From NCBI GenBank assembly GCA_017453125.1, contig JAFTKS010000006.1, positions 1-42,961 of the forward strand: 42,961 nt of DNA, given 5' to 3'. The notes below the pieces were generated by a model that was given only the letters and a program-made list of their open reading frames with translations, ran no database searches and was not told the DNA's origin. Position 1 is the stretch's first letter. Each line of letters opens with the position of its first letter. Positions 18,196-26,557 of the stretch are shown one piece after another. The DNA is from Clostridia bacterium. Lineage in GTDB: Bacteria > Bacillota > Clostridia > Christensenellales > UBA1242. Both the position numbers and the translations under genes were made by a program.

Positions 18196-18520
18196 GCTTA
18201 CGGGGAGGGTTTAATTGTGAAAATAAATAGAGTGAGGTGAAAATACTTTTGTTGATGACGTTGATTTGTCTGGTTAGCCTCATCAAGTGTTGATATTGAT
18301 GTTTTGTAGATTGTATTGTTTTTCTTAAATTTATTTGCATAACTATAATATTTAAATCATATGTTTTATTGATACAGTTTTTTTGAGGTATGAAGAGGTT
18401 TTTGTCACTATAATTGTTTTATTGAGGTTCTTCGACAAAGTTGATAAATACTCGTGTTTTTCCGATAATGCTTTTGTTTAGTTTTGATGTGAAATTATTT
18501 TATACTTAAGGGGTACTAGA
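18196..18520. other. Intergenic region with clustered TTGAT/ATCAA motifs
   Basis: No convincing gene. TTGAT or its complement occurs at least five times within 18252-18300; TTGATGA (18252-18258) can pair with TCATCAA (18280-18286), and ATCAA/TTGAT (18282-18286 with 18290-18294) forms a competing small hairpin. An isolated TATAAT is at 18344-18349 without a good -35. It lies upstream of the sporulation-type deacetylase and may contain its regulatory signals. Confidence 0.35.
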
Positions 18521-19291
18521 ATGAAGTTTGTAGTAATGAAAAAAAAGTATATATTGCTTGCAATTCTTGCTGTAATTAGTATGGTATGGTTGTCTCTTGA
18601 TTATCAAGGTGGAGCTAGTGCAAGTGTGTTCTTTGGAGTTGCTCCTAGGCTAGTTCCTATATATAGCGTTGATACGGACGAAAAGAAGGTTGCAATTTCT
18701 TTTGATACGGCGTGGGGTGCAGACAAAACCGAAAATATAGTTAAAACACTTAAAGAATATAATGTTGGTGCAACATTCTTTATGGTGGGATTTTGGGTAG
18801 AAAAATATCCTGAGATGGTAAAGCTGATTGACGACAATGGAATTGAAATTGGTACACATAGTAATACTCACCCTGATTTTGTTAAACTAAGTGATGAGCA
18901 GATGAAACTGGAATTGACCACTAGTATTGATTTAATTAACAATATTACTGGTAAATCGGTAGATTTGTTTAGAGCACCATATGGTTCGTATAATAACTCA
19001 ATGCTAAATTTGACTGAGTCGATGGGGCTTAAAACTATACAATGGGACGTAGATACCCTTGATTGGAAGGGGCTTTCTGGCTTGGAGATTTGTGAGCGAG
19101 TAATGTCTAGAGTAAAAAATGGAAGCATTATACTTTGTCATAATAATTCTGAGCATATACTTGATGCATTACCTCTTTTGTTGGAACGATTAAAGAACGC
19201 TGGGTATGAAGTTGTGTCGGTTGGTGATTTGATATTTCACGAAAATTATTACATTGACAATCTAGGTATACAAAGAAAACAAGAAGGATAG
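18521..19291 (+). CDS. pdaB: PdaB-like sporulation polysaccharide deacetylase
   Basis: A NodB-homology (CE4) protein of 256 residues with an N-terminal membrane anchor (about 9-27) and the IYSVDTDEKKVAISFD entry typical of PdaB. Motifs: Asp62 in SFDTAWG (the usual second Asp of TFDD is replaced, as in PdaB-type proteins), the metal His113 and His117 in THSNTH, RAPYGSY at 151-157, IQWDVDTLDWKG and the final ILCHN. PdaB-type enzymes act in spore cortex or spore maintenance. An AAGGGG ribosome binding site supports ATG 18521. The SSB-like gene follows at 10 bp. Confidence 0.86.
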   Translation: MKFVVMKKKYILLAILAVISMVWLSLDYQGGASASVFFGVAPRLVPIYSVDTDEKKVAISFDTAWGADKTENIVKTLKEYNVGATFFMVGFWVEKYPEMVKLIDDNGIEIGTHSNTHPDFVKLSDEQMKLELTTSIDLINNITGKSVDLFRAPYGSYNNSMLNLTESMGLKTIQWDVDTLDWKGLSGLEICERVMSRVKNGSIILCHNNSEHILDALPLLLERLKNAGYEVVSVGDLIFHENYYIDNLGIQRKQEG

Positions 19292-19301
19292 GAGAAAGAA
19301 A

Positions 19302-19979
19302 ATGGATTACAGTTTAATGAAAAATAATAAGGTGTACATTGCGGGAGAGGTTGTGTCTACGCCAAAGTTTAGCCACGAAGTGTATAGTGAAGGGTTTTAT
19401 GAATTTGATTTGAAAGTTTCAAGGCTTTCGGATACTTATGATATTATTCCTGTAACTGTTAGTGAGAGGTTGATGACAATCAATGAGATTTCGGTTGGTT
19501 GTAAGATTTCTGGTAATGGTCAATTTAGAAGTTACAACAAGCTTGAAGATGGAAAAAGTAAACTTATTCTTACAGTGTTTTTAAGGGAAATTTTGCCTTA
19601 TGATGAGAGGGATAATTCAAATATAATTGAAATTACAGGATATGTTTGCAAAGAGCCTATTTTTAGAGTGACGCCATTTAATAGAGAAATATCTGATGTG
19701 CTTTTGGCTGTTAATAGAAGTTATAACAAGAGTGATTATTTGCCTTGTATTGCTTGGGGTAGAAATGCAAGATTTGTAAAAAACTTCAGTATAGGCGACA
19801 AAGTAACATTGATTGGTAGAATTCAAAGTAGAGAGTATCAGAAAAAGATTGGAGATGAATTTGTGTCACGTATTGCTTATGAGGTGAGTATAAGTAAGAT
19901 TGATCTTGTTAAGGAAGAAGTTGATATTGATACGGTAGAATCCTCGATTGGGGCACTTGAAAATTACTATGTAAGATAA
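19302..19979 (+). CDS. Single-strand DNA-binding protein with two tandem OB folds
   Basis: 225 residues. Residues 8-100 and 105-210 show the same OB-fold pattern: NNKVYIAGEVVSTPKF then SNIIEITGYVCKEPIF at the starts, and a GCKISGNGQFRSY-like strand against GDKVTLIGRIQSREYQKK at the ends. The second half (LPCIAWGRNARFVKNF) is clearly SSB-like; the first is more diverged. There is no acidic SSB C-terminal tip, so interaction with replication partners through that tip is unlikely. AGGAG precedes the ATG, and the close spacing suggests co-transcription with the deacetylase gene. Confidence 0.8.
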   Translation: MDYSLMKNNKVYIAGEVVSTPKFSHEVYSEGFYEFDLKVSRLSDTYDIIPVTVSERLMTINEISVGCKISGNGQFRSYNKLEDGKSKLILTVFLREILPYDERDNSNIIEITGYVCKEPIFRVTPFNREISDVLLAVNRSYNKSDYLPCIAWGRNARFVKNFSIGDKVTLIGRIQSREYQKKIGDEFVSRIAYEVSISKIDLVKEEVDIDTVESSIGALENYYVR

Positions 19980-20050
19980 ACAAATCTAGTAGATAAAATG
20001 AAAAAATTGTGTTAACATATATATGTAGGATAAAAATTTTTGAGGTGTTA

Positions 20051-20500
20051 ATGCAAGTAAATCTTTCTGAAAGGCAAATGCGAATTAGACAATTAGGCTT
20101 GGTTGTTGGACTTGCTTTTGTTATATTCTTATTTATCTTAATATACACTATTCAGTGGATTGTGGAATACGACAAGAATTTGGAAGAGTTTATACCAATT
20201 GAGGCAGAAATTGTTGAACACAAAGAAATTGATGGGCATATGTATGATGTTATGCAGTTTATTGTAGATGGCAATGAGTATAATATAACATCTGAGTATC
20301 CTTCTGAGTATGAAATTGGTGAAACGGTTAGGATTTATTATCACAAAGATAATGTATTTGGAATTGTTTCTAGGTTAGATGCTAGGCGAGAGACGTTGCC
20401 GATCGTTGCTATATGTTTTGGCGTTGTATGTGTAGGGCTTCTTGTTGTTTATATAATAATTTTTGTTGGAGAAAGAAAAAGAACTAATCAAAAAGATTAG
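20051..20500 (+). CDS. Small two-helix membrane protein (DUF3592-like)
   Basis: 149 residues from ATG 20051 (GAGGTG at 20042-20047). One transmembrane helix lies at about 13-37, then a beta-rich extracytoplasmic domain of some 75 residues (IEAEIVEHKEIDGHMYDVM, VDGNEYNITSEYPSEYEIG, VRIYYHKDN), then a second helix near 115-140 and a basic tail. The layout and the xVRIYYxxxN strand resemble DUF3592 proteins, whose function is unknown. The last bases form the shared terminator with the convergent gene. Confidence 0.72.
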   Translation: MQVNLSERQMRIRQLGLVVGLAFVIFLFILIYTIQWIVEYDKNLEEFIPIEAEIVEHKEIDGHMYDVMQFIVDGNEYNITSEYPSEYEIGETVRIYYHKDNVFGIVSRLDARRETLPIVAICFGVVCVGLLVVYIIIFVGERKRTNQKD

Positions 20501-20510
20501 TTCTTTTTCT
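20474..20510. terminator. Shared bidirectional terminator embedding two overlapping stop codons
   Basis: A perfect 16-bp stem (20474-20489 with 20495-20510), 5-nt loop. The plus-strand stop (20498-20500) and minus-strand stop (20497-20499) lie inside the right arm, so the two genes overlap by four bases. Confidence 0.88.
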
Positions 20511-23130
20511 TGATATACATAATATACGTTATGGATATTATCGTAAGAATAATTACAGATATTATAATTAAGATGATTAGCATAACTTTGTTGTTGTCTA
20601 ATTCGTCCATCTGGATATAATCTGTTTTTACATATCCTTCAATAGTATTCAAGTCTGCGTCTTTAAATATAACTTTTGTATATTGGCTATTTTTGTCAAA
20701 AGACTCAACATAGATTCTTTGCTCATTTGTAAGGGTATATAAAATTGTAGTTTTGTCTTCGTCGTAAATATAGACTTTGTCTTCGCCAATTGCATTGACA
20801 CAAGCATTTTCTGTATTCAAATATACAATATGTGTTCCATCATCAAGAACAATATCTGCACTGAATATAAATCCTATTTTGCCATCTTTTTCATATAAGT
20901 AGAAAGATTTGTTGTCTATGGAAACGGGGAATTTTTCTTTTGAAATATAAATATATGTGTTGGTAGGAATTTCTTCGGTCATAATTGCTTGATTATTATA
21001 TTTTAAAAGTGTTGGATATTTGTAAATTGAGACATCTATATTTGTAGTAATAACTTTGATTTTAGGCTGGGCATTATGTGTGATAATAGAGCCTATATGG
21101 TTTTTGTGTATGAAACCAATTTTCAAAATATTTTCTTCGTTGTACAATACTCTATAAAAATCCCCAAATTGTTCTATACCAATACATTGATCGATATTGT
21201 AGTGTGTGTCTCCTATGAAATATGGGTTGTCATAAATAATTCCAGTAATAATATCTTTGTCTTTGAGAGGTGTGATTGCATATAGGGTAGTGTTAGAAGC
21301 AAGCATTTCTTGATTATGAATATTCGTAAAATTTAAAGATGATTCACTTAAGGTTTCGTCAATAAAAACAATACATTGTTTTGTTGTGTCAAAAGCATAA
21401 ATTCTGGAGTTTGCTATGTCAAATTCAATGTCATCAAATTTTGAAAAATCGCTTGATGTAATTGATTTTTCTGATACTTGCATAGTATTATTTGATATAG
21501 AAGTATAATGTATTGTATTATTACATAAAGCATATAAACCTTTTTCGTCGGCAGATATGTCGGTACAATTCGAAACAGCAATAGCTGGGAATGTAATGTT
21601 TGTATAATTTGTAAGTGTTGGGTCAATGAGGTATAGGGTGTTGTTGTGTAGAACAACGAGTAAGTTTAGTGATTTTATGTATTCAAGTTTGGTATCTTGA
21701 TTTGGAGTAAAATCGGTAAAAGTTAATTTTGGTTGAAGCCCATTGCTTGTTAGGTTTATAAGACTTTTATTGGTGTAATCAATTAGAAATATTTCGTTTG
21801 AGTTTGTAATTACAGCATCAGACACCTCGCCTAGAGGGGTTTCTGAATCTTTGAAATATGTGTAAGTTTTTTGATGAACGAAAGTGTCTTTGTCTTGATT
21901 TTGTGAATACTTGAGTAGTTTGGAAGCATTGGAATTTGTATTTGATTGAATCACAAAATAAATATCTTGATTGCTGTCTAGTAAAACACAATGTGGTTTT
22001 GATCCGACAATGATTTCGTCGGTGTCGGAAGAATCTTTTGAAATTGCTTGACACTTGCCGTTGGAAATAATTTGAATTCTATCGTTTTTTGTATCGGATA
22101 CATATAGAGTTGAGCCTTGAATAAAGATATCTGATACATTATTAAATCTTCCCAATGAATTGTCTTTGCTAGAAATTAATACTTTGTCTTCTTTGAGTGT
22201 GGACGTTTGGTCTATTAGGTATGTTTTGATAGTTTTGTTTGTTTTGTCCGAGGCGATAATTGTGTTTTCAAAGATATCAAGATTATTTATTTTTAGTTGT
22301 GTAATTGTTGAAATATAATCGGTAAAGTTTGTTGTGTTCAATAGATATAAATTGTTTCCAGCAAACACAATTAAATATTCAAGATTATCAAAATTATAAT
22401 ATTCGAGTAATGTTGCATCATTAAGCATATTGAAAGATTCGGGATTTTCGTCTGAATCGTAACTTTGGTGAATCATATATGCATTTGAATCGTCATCGAC
22501 ATATGTTATAAAGTAAGAATTTGAAGTAAGTGAAAGGAGGGTTGCGTTGCTAAAAATTGAGCAGGTGAAATCCTCTGTACGTTCTAAACTATCTATAGTT
22601 TGATTATTACTTGTTTCGTATAAATTGAATGTGGATTCATAGATTGTTCCTACATAAACTTTTGTATTCGTAGAGTATATGTCTATTATATCTACATTGT
22701 CTAATGTTTGCAAAATTTTTGTTGATACTGTGTTATTTGAAAAATTGATATTTATTATATGTGTTTTAGAAAGTGAGTCTTCTTCGACAACTATTAAGTT
22801 TGTTTCGTTAACTAGTTTTATGTTCTTAATTGAATTAAAACTTTTTGAAATATTATTATTTAAGTAAGTGGTTATTGCATAAGTGTCTTCTCTAGAGTTT
22901 TTGTTTATTATATTAATAGTTTTTGAAGAGGTTGTATATGCTATATATTTTGTGTTTGTAGTAACATTATCAATTTCGTCTAAATCTGCATATTCCAATA
23001 TTCCGTCAGGATAAAAAATATTGATAGCGGGCTCAATATTTTCTTCCGATTCGGCGTTTGTAAGTATTGGTGATGAAAGGGTAAATATGCTTAAAAAAAG
23101 CATTATTATTACTATTAAAAACTTTTTCAT
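20497..23130 (-). CDS. Large secreted beta-propeller-like protein with SH3-like repeats and C-terminal membrane anchor
   Basis: 877 residues from ATG 23130, which follows GGAG by six bases; upstream in-frame codons would bury the signal peptide. The N-terminal signal peptide (MKKFLIVIIMLF, cleavage near TNA-ES) is followed by about 600 residues of recurring short beta-strand units (NNTLYLIDP, GLYALCNN, STLYVSDTKNDRIQ), resembling NHL or other beta-propeller repeats. Near the C-terminus are two SH3-like segments (ending IGFIFSADIV and IEGYVKTDYIQ), then a transmembrane helix and KKKN. It is probably a cell-surface protein facing outward. Ligand and function are not known. Confidence 0.8.
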   Translation of the reverse strand: MKKFLIVIIMLFLSIFTLSSPILTNAESEENIEPAINIFYPDGILEYADLDEIDNVTTNTKYIAYTTSSKTINIINKNSREDTYAITTYLNNNISKSFNSIKNIKLVNETNLIVVEEDSLSKTHIININFSNNTVSTKILQTLDNVDIIDIYSTNTKVYVGTIYESTFNLYETSNNQTIDSLERTEDFTCSIFSNATLLSLTSNSYFITYVDDDSNAYMIHQSYDSDENPESFNMLNDATLLEYYNFDNLEYLIVFAGNNLYLLNTTNFTDYISTITQLKINNLDIFENTIIASDKTNKTIKTYLIDQTSTLKEDKVLISSKDNSLGRFNNVSDIFIQGSTLYVSDTKNDRIQIISNGKCQAISKDSSDTDEIIVGSKPHCVLLDSNQDIYFVIQSNTNSNASKLLKYSQNQDKDTFVHQKTYTYFKDSETPLGEVSDAVITNSNEIFLIDYTNKSLINLTSNGLQPKLTFTDFTPNQDTKLEYIKSLNLLVVLHNNTLYLIDPTLTNYTNITFPAIAVSNCTDISADEKGLYALCNNTIHYTSISNNTMQVSEKSITSSDFSKFDDIEFDIANSRIYAFDTTKQCIVFIDETLSESSLNFTNIHNQEMLASNTTLYAITPLKDKDIITGIIYDNPYFIGDTHYNIDQCIGIEQFGDFYRVLYNEENILKIGFIHKNHIGSIITHNAQPKIKVITTNIDVSIYKYPTLLKYNNQAIMTEEIPTNTYIYISKEKFPVSIDNKSFYLYEKDGKIGFIFSADIVLDDGTHIVYLNTENACVNAIGEDKVYIYDEDKTTILYTLTNEQRIYVESFDKNSQYTKVIFKDADLNTIEGYVKTDYIQMDELDNNKVMLIILIIISVIILTIISITYIMYIKKKN

Positions 23131-23155
23131 CCTTGTCTCCATTTTATATACTAAA

Positions 23156-23184
23156 ATTTTATCAATTTTTTTATATTTTGACAA
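23156..23184 (-). promoter_or_regulatory. Sigma-A promoter for the beta-propeller protein
   Basis: Minus-strand reading: TTGTCA (23179-23184), 17-bp spacer, TAAAAT (23156-23161), 26 bp before the start codon. Confidence 0.72.
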
Positions 23185-23288
23185 AGGATTTTGGTCTTTA
23201 TTTTTGGATTTAAGCAAGGAATTATATGGAAATTAAAAAAATTTTTTGAATTTTATTTTTATAAAGTAATTACTATAGTAATTAAATT

Positions 23289-23314
23289 TTGAAAAGTTCA
23301 ACAAAATTGTACAA
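23289..23314. promoter_or_regulatory. Possible operator: two small palindromes in a divergent promoter region
   Basis: TTGAA-AAG-TTCAA at 23289-23301 and the palindrome TTGTACAA at 23307-23314 lie between the divergent promoters of the propeller gene and the sigma-like gene. AT-rich DNA makes chance palindromes common, so this is weak. Confidence 0.3.
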
Positions 23315-23350
23315 ATTATAAAAAAATTTTACAATTCTTGACATAAGACT

Positions 23351-23380
23351 TTGACTTTTGGGTTTTCGATACATTATACT
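23351..23380 (+). promoter_or_regulatory. Sigma-A promoter for the sigma-region-4-like regulator
   Basis: TTGACT at 23351-23356, 18-bp spacer, TATACT at 23375-23380. Another TTGACA at 23338-23343 is too far from this -10 to pair with it. Confidence 0.68.
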
Positions 23381-23421
23381 ATAGTCGTTAGCAGGTTATG
23401 GAGGTGTGATTGGAGGTAGAA

Positions 23422-23973
23422 ATGAAATATTGGAGTAAATCCGTTTTGTCTGTTTACAAATATCTACAGACAATGACTAATACTATTGATAAAATTGTAT
23501 TGAATATTGGAAAAACAAGTAATAATGTGTCAGTTATAAGTTATACAAGTACGTTTCATCAGGCTAACAAGATTTTGGAATTGGTGGATAGAAAAAGGAA
23601 AATGATTAATCTTAAGGTTGCAACTGAGGAAGTTTTGTCAAAGATGGATTCTTCTGAGAAACGAATTTTGACATTGTGTTATTTTGATGGTGTTACTAGC
23701 GAAATGATTGCTCAACTTTTGGGTGTTAGTTTAAGGACATTTTTTAGAAAAAAAGAATATGCTTTGAAAATATTTTCCGGAATAATGCAAGAATTAGGGT
23801 ATGACGAAGAATTTTTCCAAAGTGAATATTCTACTGAAAAGTGGTTTACGGCCATTTATGACGATTGTATTTCTAAAGTTGTAGAAACTAGCGATAGTCT
23901 TGATAAATTTTTAGTTAAGCGTGTATTTAATGAAGTTTCAAAAATTGATATTAGGTGTAATAGTTATGTGTAG
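23422..23973 (+). CDS. Sigma-70 region-4-like HTH regulator
   Basis: 183 residues from ATG 23422 (GGAGG five bases upstream; a TTG at 23410 has its own GGAGGTG). Residues 70-122 read as a sigma region 4 or LuxR-like helix-turn-helix: LSKMDSSEKRILTLCYFDG, then TSEMIAQLLGVSLRTFFRKKEYALKIF. There is no region 2, so it is probably not a complete sigma factor; small phage late regulators and ArpU-like proteins share this layout. It lies between two minus-strand surface-protein genes, 0.8 kb upstream of the phage cassette on the same strand. A role in activating the cassette is inference. Confidence 0.68.
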   Translation: MKYWSKSVLSVYKYLQTMTNTIDKIVLNIGKTSNNVSVISYTSTFHQANKILELVDRKRKMINLKVATEEVLSKMDSSEKRILTLCYFDGVTSEMIAQLLGVSLRTFFRKKEYALKIFSGIMQELGYDEEFFQSEYSTEKWFTAIYDDCISKVVETSDSLDKFLVKRVFNEVSKIDIRCNSYV

Positions 23974-24699
23974 TTAGTATTTTTCAATAATTTTTGGAGT
24001 TCGTTTTGGTTTGTGTTTGGTTTTTTGAGGTAGAAAGAATATAAACAGAGTAATTGCTATCGGTATAGAGAGAATAATGATTAGTATTATACTAGGAGTA
24101 TGGGTAATTGGATTTTGAATTGATTGAATATCTTCTTGCGTATATGATACATTTTCGGTGTTATAATAAATTGGACTAATTGACGAAACATATTTGTTAT
24201 AGATGTATCCATATTGATTGTTGTGTTTGATTAAATACCAAGTATTGCCTCCAAAGTCTATTGCTTCTTCTCCAAAAATCCTACCAATAAATTCGATATT
24301 CTCTGTATTTGTGTATATGGGTATGACTATATTTGTAGTAGTAGACTGAGTTGTTGGCGAACTTCTTAAGTTGCAATTGTTTCCAATTGTAAGTTTGATA
24401 TTATTTGGGTATGGTGTAAGTGGCGTATTGCTAATTTCTTTTACATCAGCCTTTTTTACAAAGCCTGTTACTTGGTTATAGTTGACTCTATAGCATTGTT
24501 CATACTCAACTATTATTTCAACAAAATAACTTTCTTCTGCAAGGCATATGATATTTTCGAATGAATTGTCAAGAGATATTGTTTTGTATATATTTGTCAT
24601 TTTTTCGATTCGGGCAAATCTAGATTTTGCAGATATGTTGATTGGTAGTTGTGTTATTGAAATGATAATTGATATAAGGAAAAATATTAATCGTTTCAT
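23974..24699 (-). CDS. Secreted SH3-domain protein with C-terminal membrane anchor
   Basis: 241 residues. Signal peptide at 1-24 (cleavage near ISAKS), two SH3-like units (the first ending VTGFVKKADV; the second with NCNLRSSPTT and ending YGYIYNKYVSS), a transmembrane helix at about 203-225 and a Lys/Pro-rich cytosolic tail. SH3b domains usually bind cell wall. The architecture repeats, on a small scale, the C-terminal part of the beta-propeller protein 0.8 kb away on the same strand. Its stop codon abuts the stop of the regulator gene with no gap. Confidence 0.78.
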   Translation of the reverse strand: MKRLIFFLISIIISITQLPINISAKSRFARIEKMTNIYKTISLDNSFENIICLAEESYFVEIIVEYEQCYRVNYNQVTGFVKKADVKEISNTPLTPYPNNIKLTIGNNCNLRSSPTTQSTTTNIVIPIYTNTENIEFIGRIFGEEAIDFGGNTWYLIKHNNQYGYIYNKYVSSISPIYYNTENVSYTQEDIQSIQNPITHTPSIILIIILSIPIAITLFIFFLPQKTKHKPKRTPKIIEKY

Positions 24700-24783
24700 A
24701 TAATCAGTTTAACTAATAAATGCAATATTAAGAAAAATAATTCTTTAAAAAAAATTAGTGATTTTGTATAAATAGGAGTATTT

Positions 24784-26229
24784 GTGACAGTACCGGAGAT
24801 TATTAATGAAATTAATTTAATTGAAAGTGAGCAAAAGCGAAGACGACGAGAATGTAAGATTGATGAATATAATGCGGGTGAGAAAAAACATTTAAAGCAA
24901 ATAGCATTTCATCAATGTGATAAGAAAAATAGGTGGGTTTTTGGTGGGAATCGAAGTGGAAAAACTGAGTGTGGAGCTGTTGAGACGGTGTGGCTTGCTA
25001 GAGGAATTCATCCATACAAGGAAAATAAACCAAGAGATGGCTGGGTGGTTTCTTTAAGTCAACAAGTTCAAAGAGATGTTGCTCAAAATAAAATATTGTC
25101 ATATTTGAAAAAAGATTGGATTGAAGATATTGTAATGATATCTGGAAAAAAAGGTAGTGCAGAGTCGGGGGTTATAGATACAATTTATATAAAGAATGTT
25201 TTTGGGAGTGTGAGCAAGATTGGGTTCAAAAGTTGTGATCAAGGGCGAGAAAAATTCCAAGGAACATCTTTGGATTTTGTGTGGTTTGATGAAGAACCGC
25301 CCGAAGATATTTATATCGAATGCAAAATGAGGGTTTTGGATAAGTGTGGAGAAGTTTTCGGAACAATGACACCGCTTAAAGGTTTGACTTGGGTGTATAG
25401 GACAATATATCTAAACGAATCAATGGACCCTGATGTATGGTATGAACAAATGGAGTGGGCAGATAATCCATATTTGAGCAAAGATGAAATAGAAAAATTT
25501 TCAAAGTTTCTTAGTCAAGAAGAATTATTGAGTAGGAAATATGGAGGTTTTGCAAGTGGTATGGGGCTTGTTTATAGTGAGTTTGACGAAAGGGTAAATG
25601 TGATTGAACCATTTGAAGTGCCAATTGATTGGTATGATAAAATCTCAATTGATCCGGGATTGCATAATCCATTGAGTTGTCATTGGTATGCGTGTGATTA
25701 CGATGGAAACGTGTTTGTAATTGCGGAACATTATGATAAGCAGAAGACGGTAGAATATCATGCAGAAAGAATCAGAGATATATCGAATCGGCTTAAGTGG
25801 CCTGTTAAAAACGGTAGACTTGAGGCGATTATAGATAGTGCGGCAAATCAGAAGACTTTAGCAAGCGAAAAAAGTGTTACAGAATTGTTTTATGATTATG
25901 GCATTATAGCAAATCCATATGTAAATAAGGATTTGTTTGCGGGTATTAATAGAGTAAAGTCGTATTTTAAAAATGCTCTAGGCGAGAGAAAATTGTTTAT
26001 TTTCAAAAATTGCGTTAATATGATACGAGAAATTAAGGGATACTTTTGGGGCAATAATGATGCGCCAGTCAAAAAAGACGATCATGCAATGGATGAATTG
26101 AGATATTATATAATGAGTAGACCTGAAAACAAAGAAAAAAAGACAGGCGAAAAATCTATAATATCTAGAAATAAAGAAAAATTAATAAGGCAACATCGGT
26201 ATAGCGATTTGAGATATAAAATAAATTGA
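24784..26229 (+). CDS. terL: Phage terminase large subunit
   Basis: 481 residues. ATPase domain with Walker A GGNRSGKT at 54-61 and Walker B LDFVWFDEE ending at Asp169-Glu170, plus the coupling motif GTMTPLKG. The RNase H-like nuclease domain keeps its acidic residues: Asp290 in SIDPG, Asp351 in IIDSAA and the DDHAMDELRYY stretch near 432-442. All expected catalytic residues are present, so packaging and cleavage activity is plausible. GTG start with AGGAG five bases upstream. A terminator hairpin follows directly, separating it from the structural genes. Confidence 0.94.
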   Translation: MTVPEIINEINLIESEQKRRRRECKIDEYNAGEKKHLKQIAFHQCDKKNRWVFGGNRSGKTECGAVETVWLARGIHPYKENKPRDGWVVSLSQQVQRDVAQNKILSYLKKDWIEDIVMISGKKGSAESGVIDTIYIKNVFGSVSKIGFKSCDQGREKFQGTSLDFVWFDEEPPEDIYIECKMRVLDKCGEVFGTMTPLKGLTWVYRTIYLNESMDPDVWYEQMEWADNPYLSKDEIEKFSKFLSQEELLSRKYGGFASGMGLVYSEFDERVNVIEPFEVPIDWYDKISIDPGLHNPLSCHWYACDYDGNVFVIAEHYDKQKTVEYHAERIRDISNRLKWPVKNGRLEAIIDSAANQKTLASEKSVTELFYDYGIIANPYVNKDLFAGINRVKSYFKNALGERKLFIFKNCVNMIREIKGYFWGNNDAPVKKDDHAMDELRYYIMSRPENKEKKTGEKSIISRNKEKLIRQHRYSDLRYKIN

Positions 26230-26230
26230 G

Positions 26231-26266
26231 AAAGCAATGACATATTATATATGTTGTTGCTTTTTT
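26231..26266 (+). terminator. Intrinsic terminator directly after the terminase gene
   Basis: A 15-bp stem (26231-26245 with 26249-26263, two wobble pairs), 3-nt loop and a six-T tract. The next gene's ribosome binding site begins right after the T-run. Confidence 0.8.
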
Positions 26267-26275
26267 AGGTGAAAT

Positions 26276-26557
26276 ATGAATGTAGAAAAAGAAAAGAAAA
26301 AGTTGGAAAAGGCTTTGTTTGAAAAGGCGACGGGGTATACCACTCAAGAGGTTATTGAGGAGTATGGCTTGTCGGGCGACGATTTTGTACTGCAAAAAAG
26401 AAAGACTTCTACAAAGTCGTATCCGCCTGACTTGACGGCGTTACAAATATTATTGGAGGGGAAAGAGGAGGTGAGAAATAAATATTCGGAAATGAGCAAT
26501 GAAGATTTAGAAAAAGAAAAATTAAGGCTTATAAAATTATTAAAGGAGAAAAAATGA
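26276..26557 (+). CDS. Small phage protein, possible packaging accessory
   Basis: 93 residues, helical and charged. The stretch YTTQEVIEEYGLSGDDFV followed by YPPDLTALQILLEGK recalls the pattern P-D-x-T-A-x-x-x-L found in small terminase-like proteins of Firmicutes phages, where it follows a short strand. That resemblance is weak and the gene is too short for a typical small terminase with a DNA-binding domain. AGGTGA precedes the ATG; the end overlaps the next gene by four bases. Function unassigned. Confidence 0.6.
   Translation: MNVEKEKKKLEKALFEKATGYTTQEVIEEYGLSGDDFVLQKRKTSTKSYPPDLTALQILLEGKEEVRNKYSEMSNEDLEKEKLRLIKLLKEKK

Noticed and set aside
18092..18340. 82-codon minus-strand open frame downstream of parC
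   Set aside because: It crosses the parC terminator hairpin, encodes a basic low-complexity sequence and has no clear start signal.
23372..23378. Sigma-G-like CATNNTA element upstream of the sigma-like regulator
   Set aside because: It overlaps a good sigma-A -10 and has no GNATR-type -35 at the right spacing.
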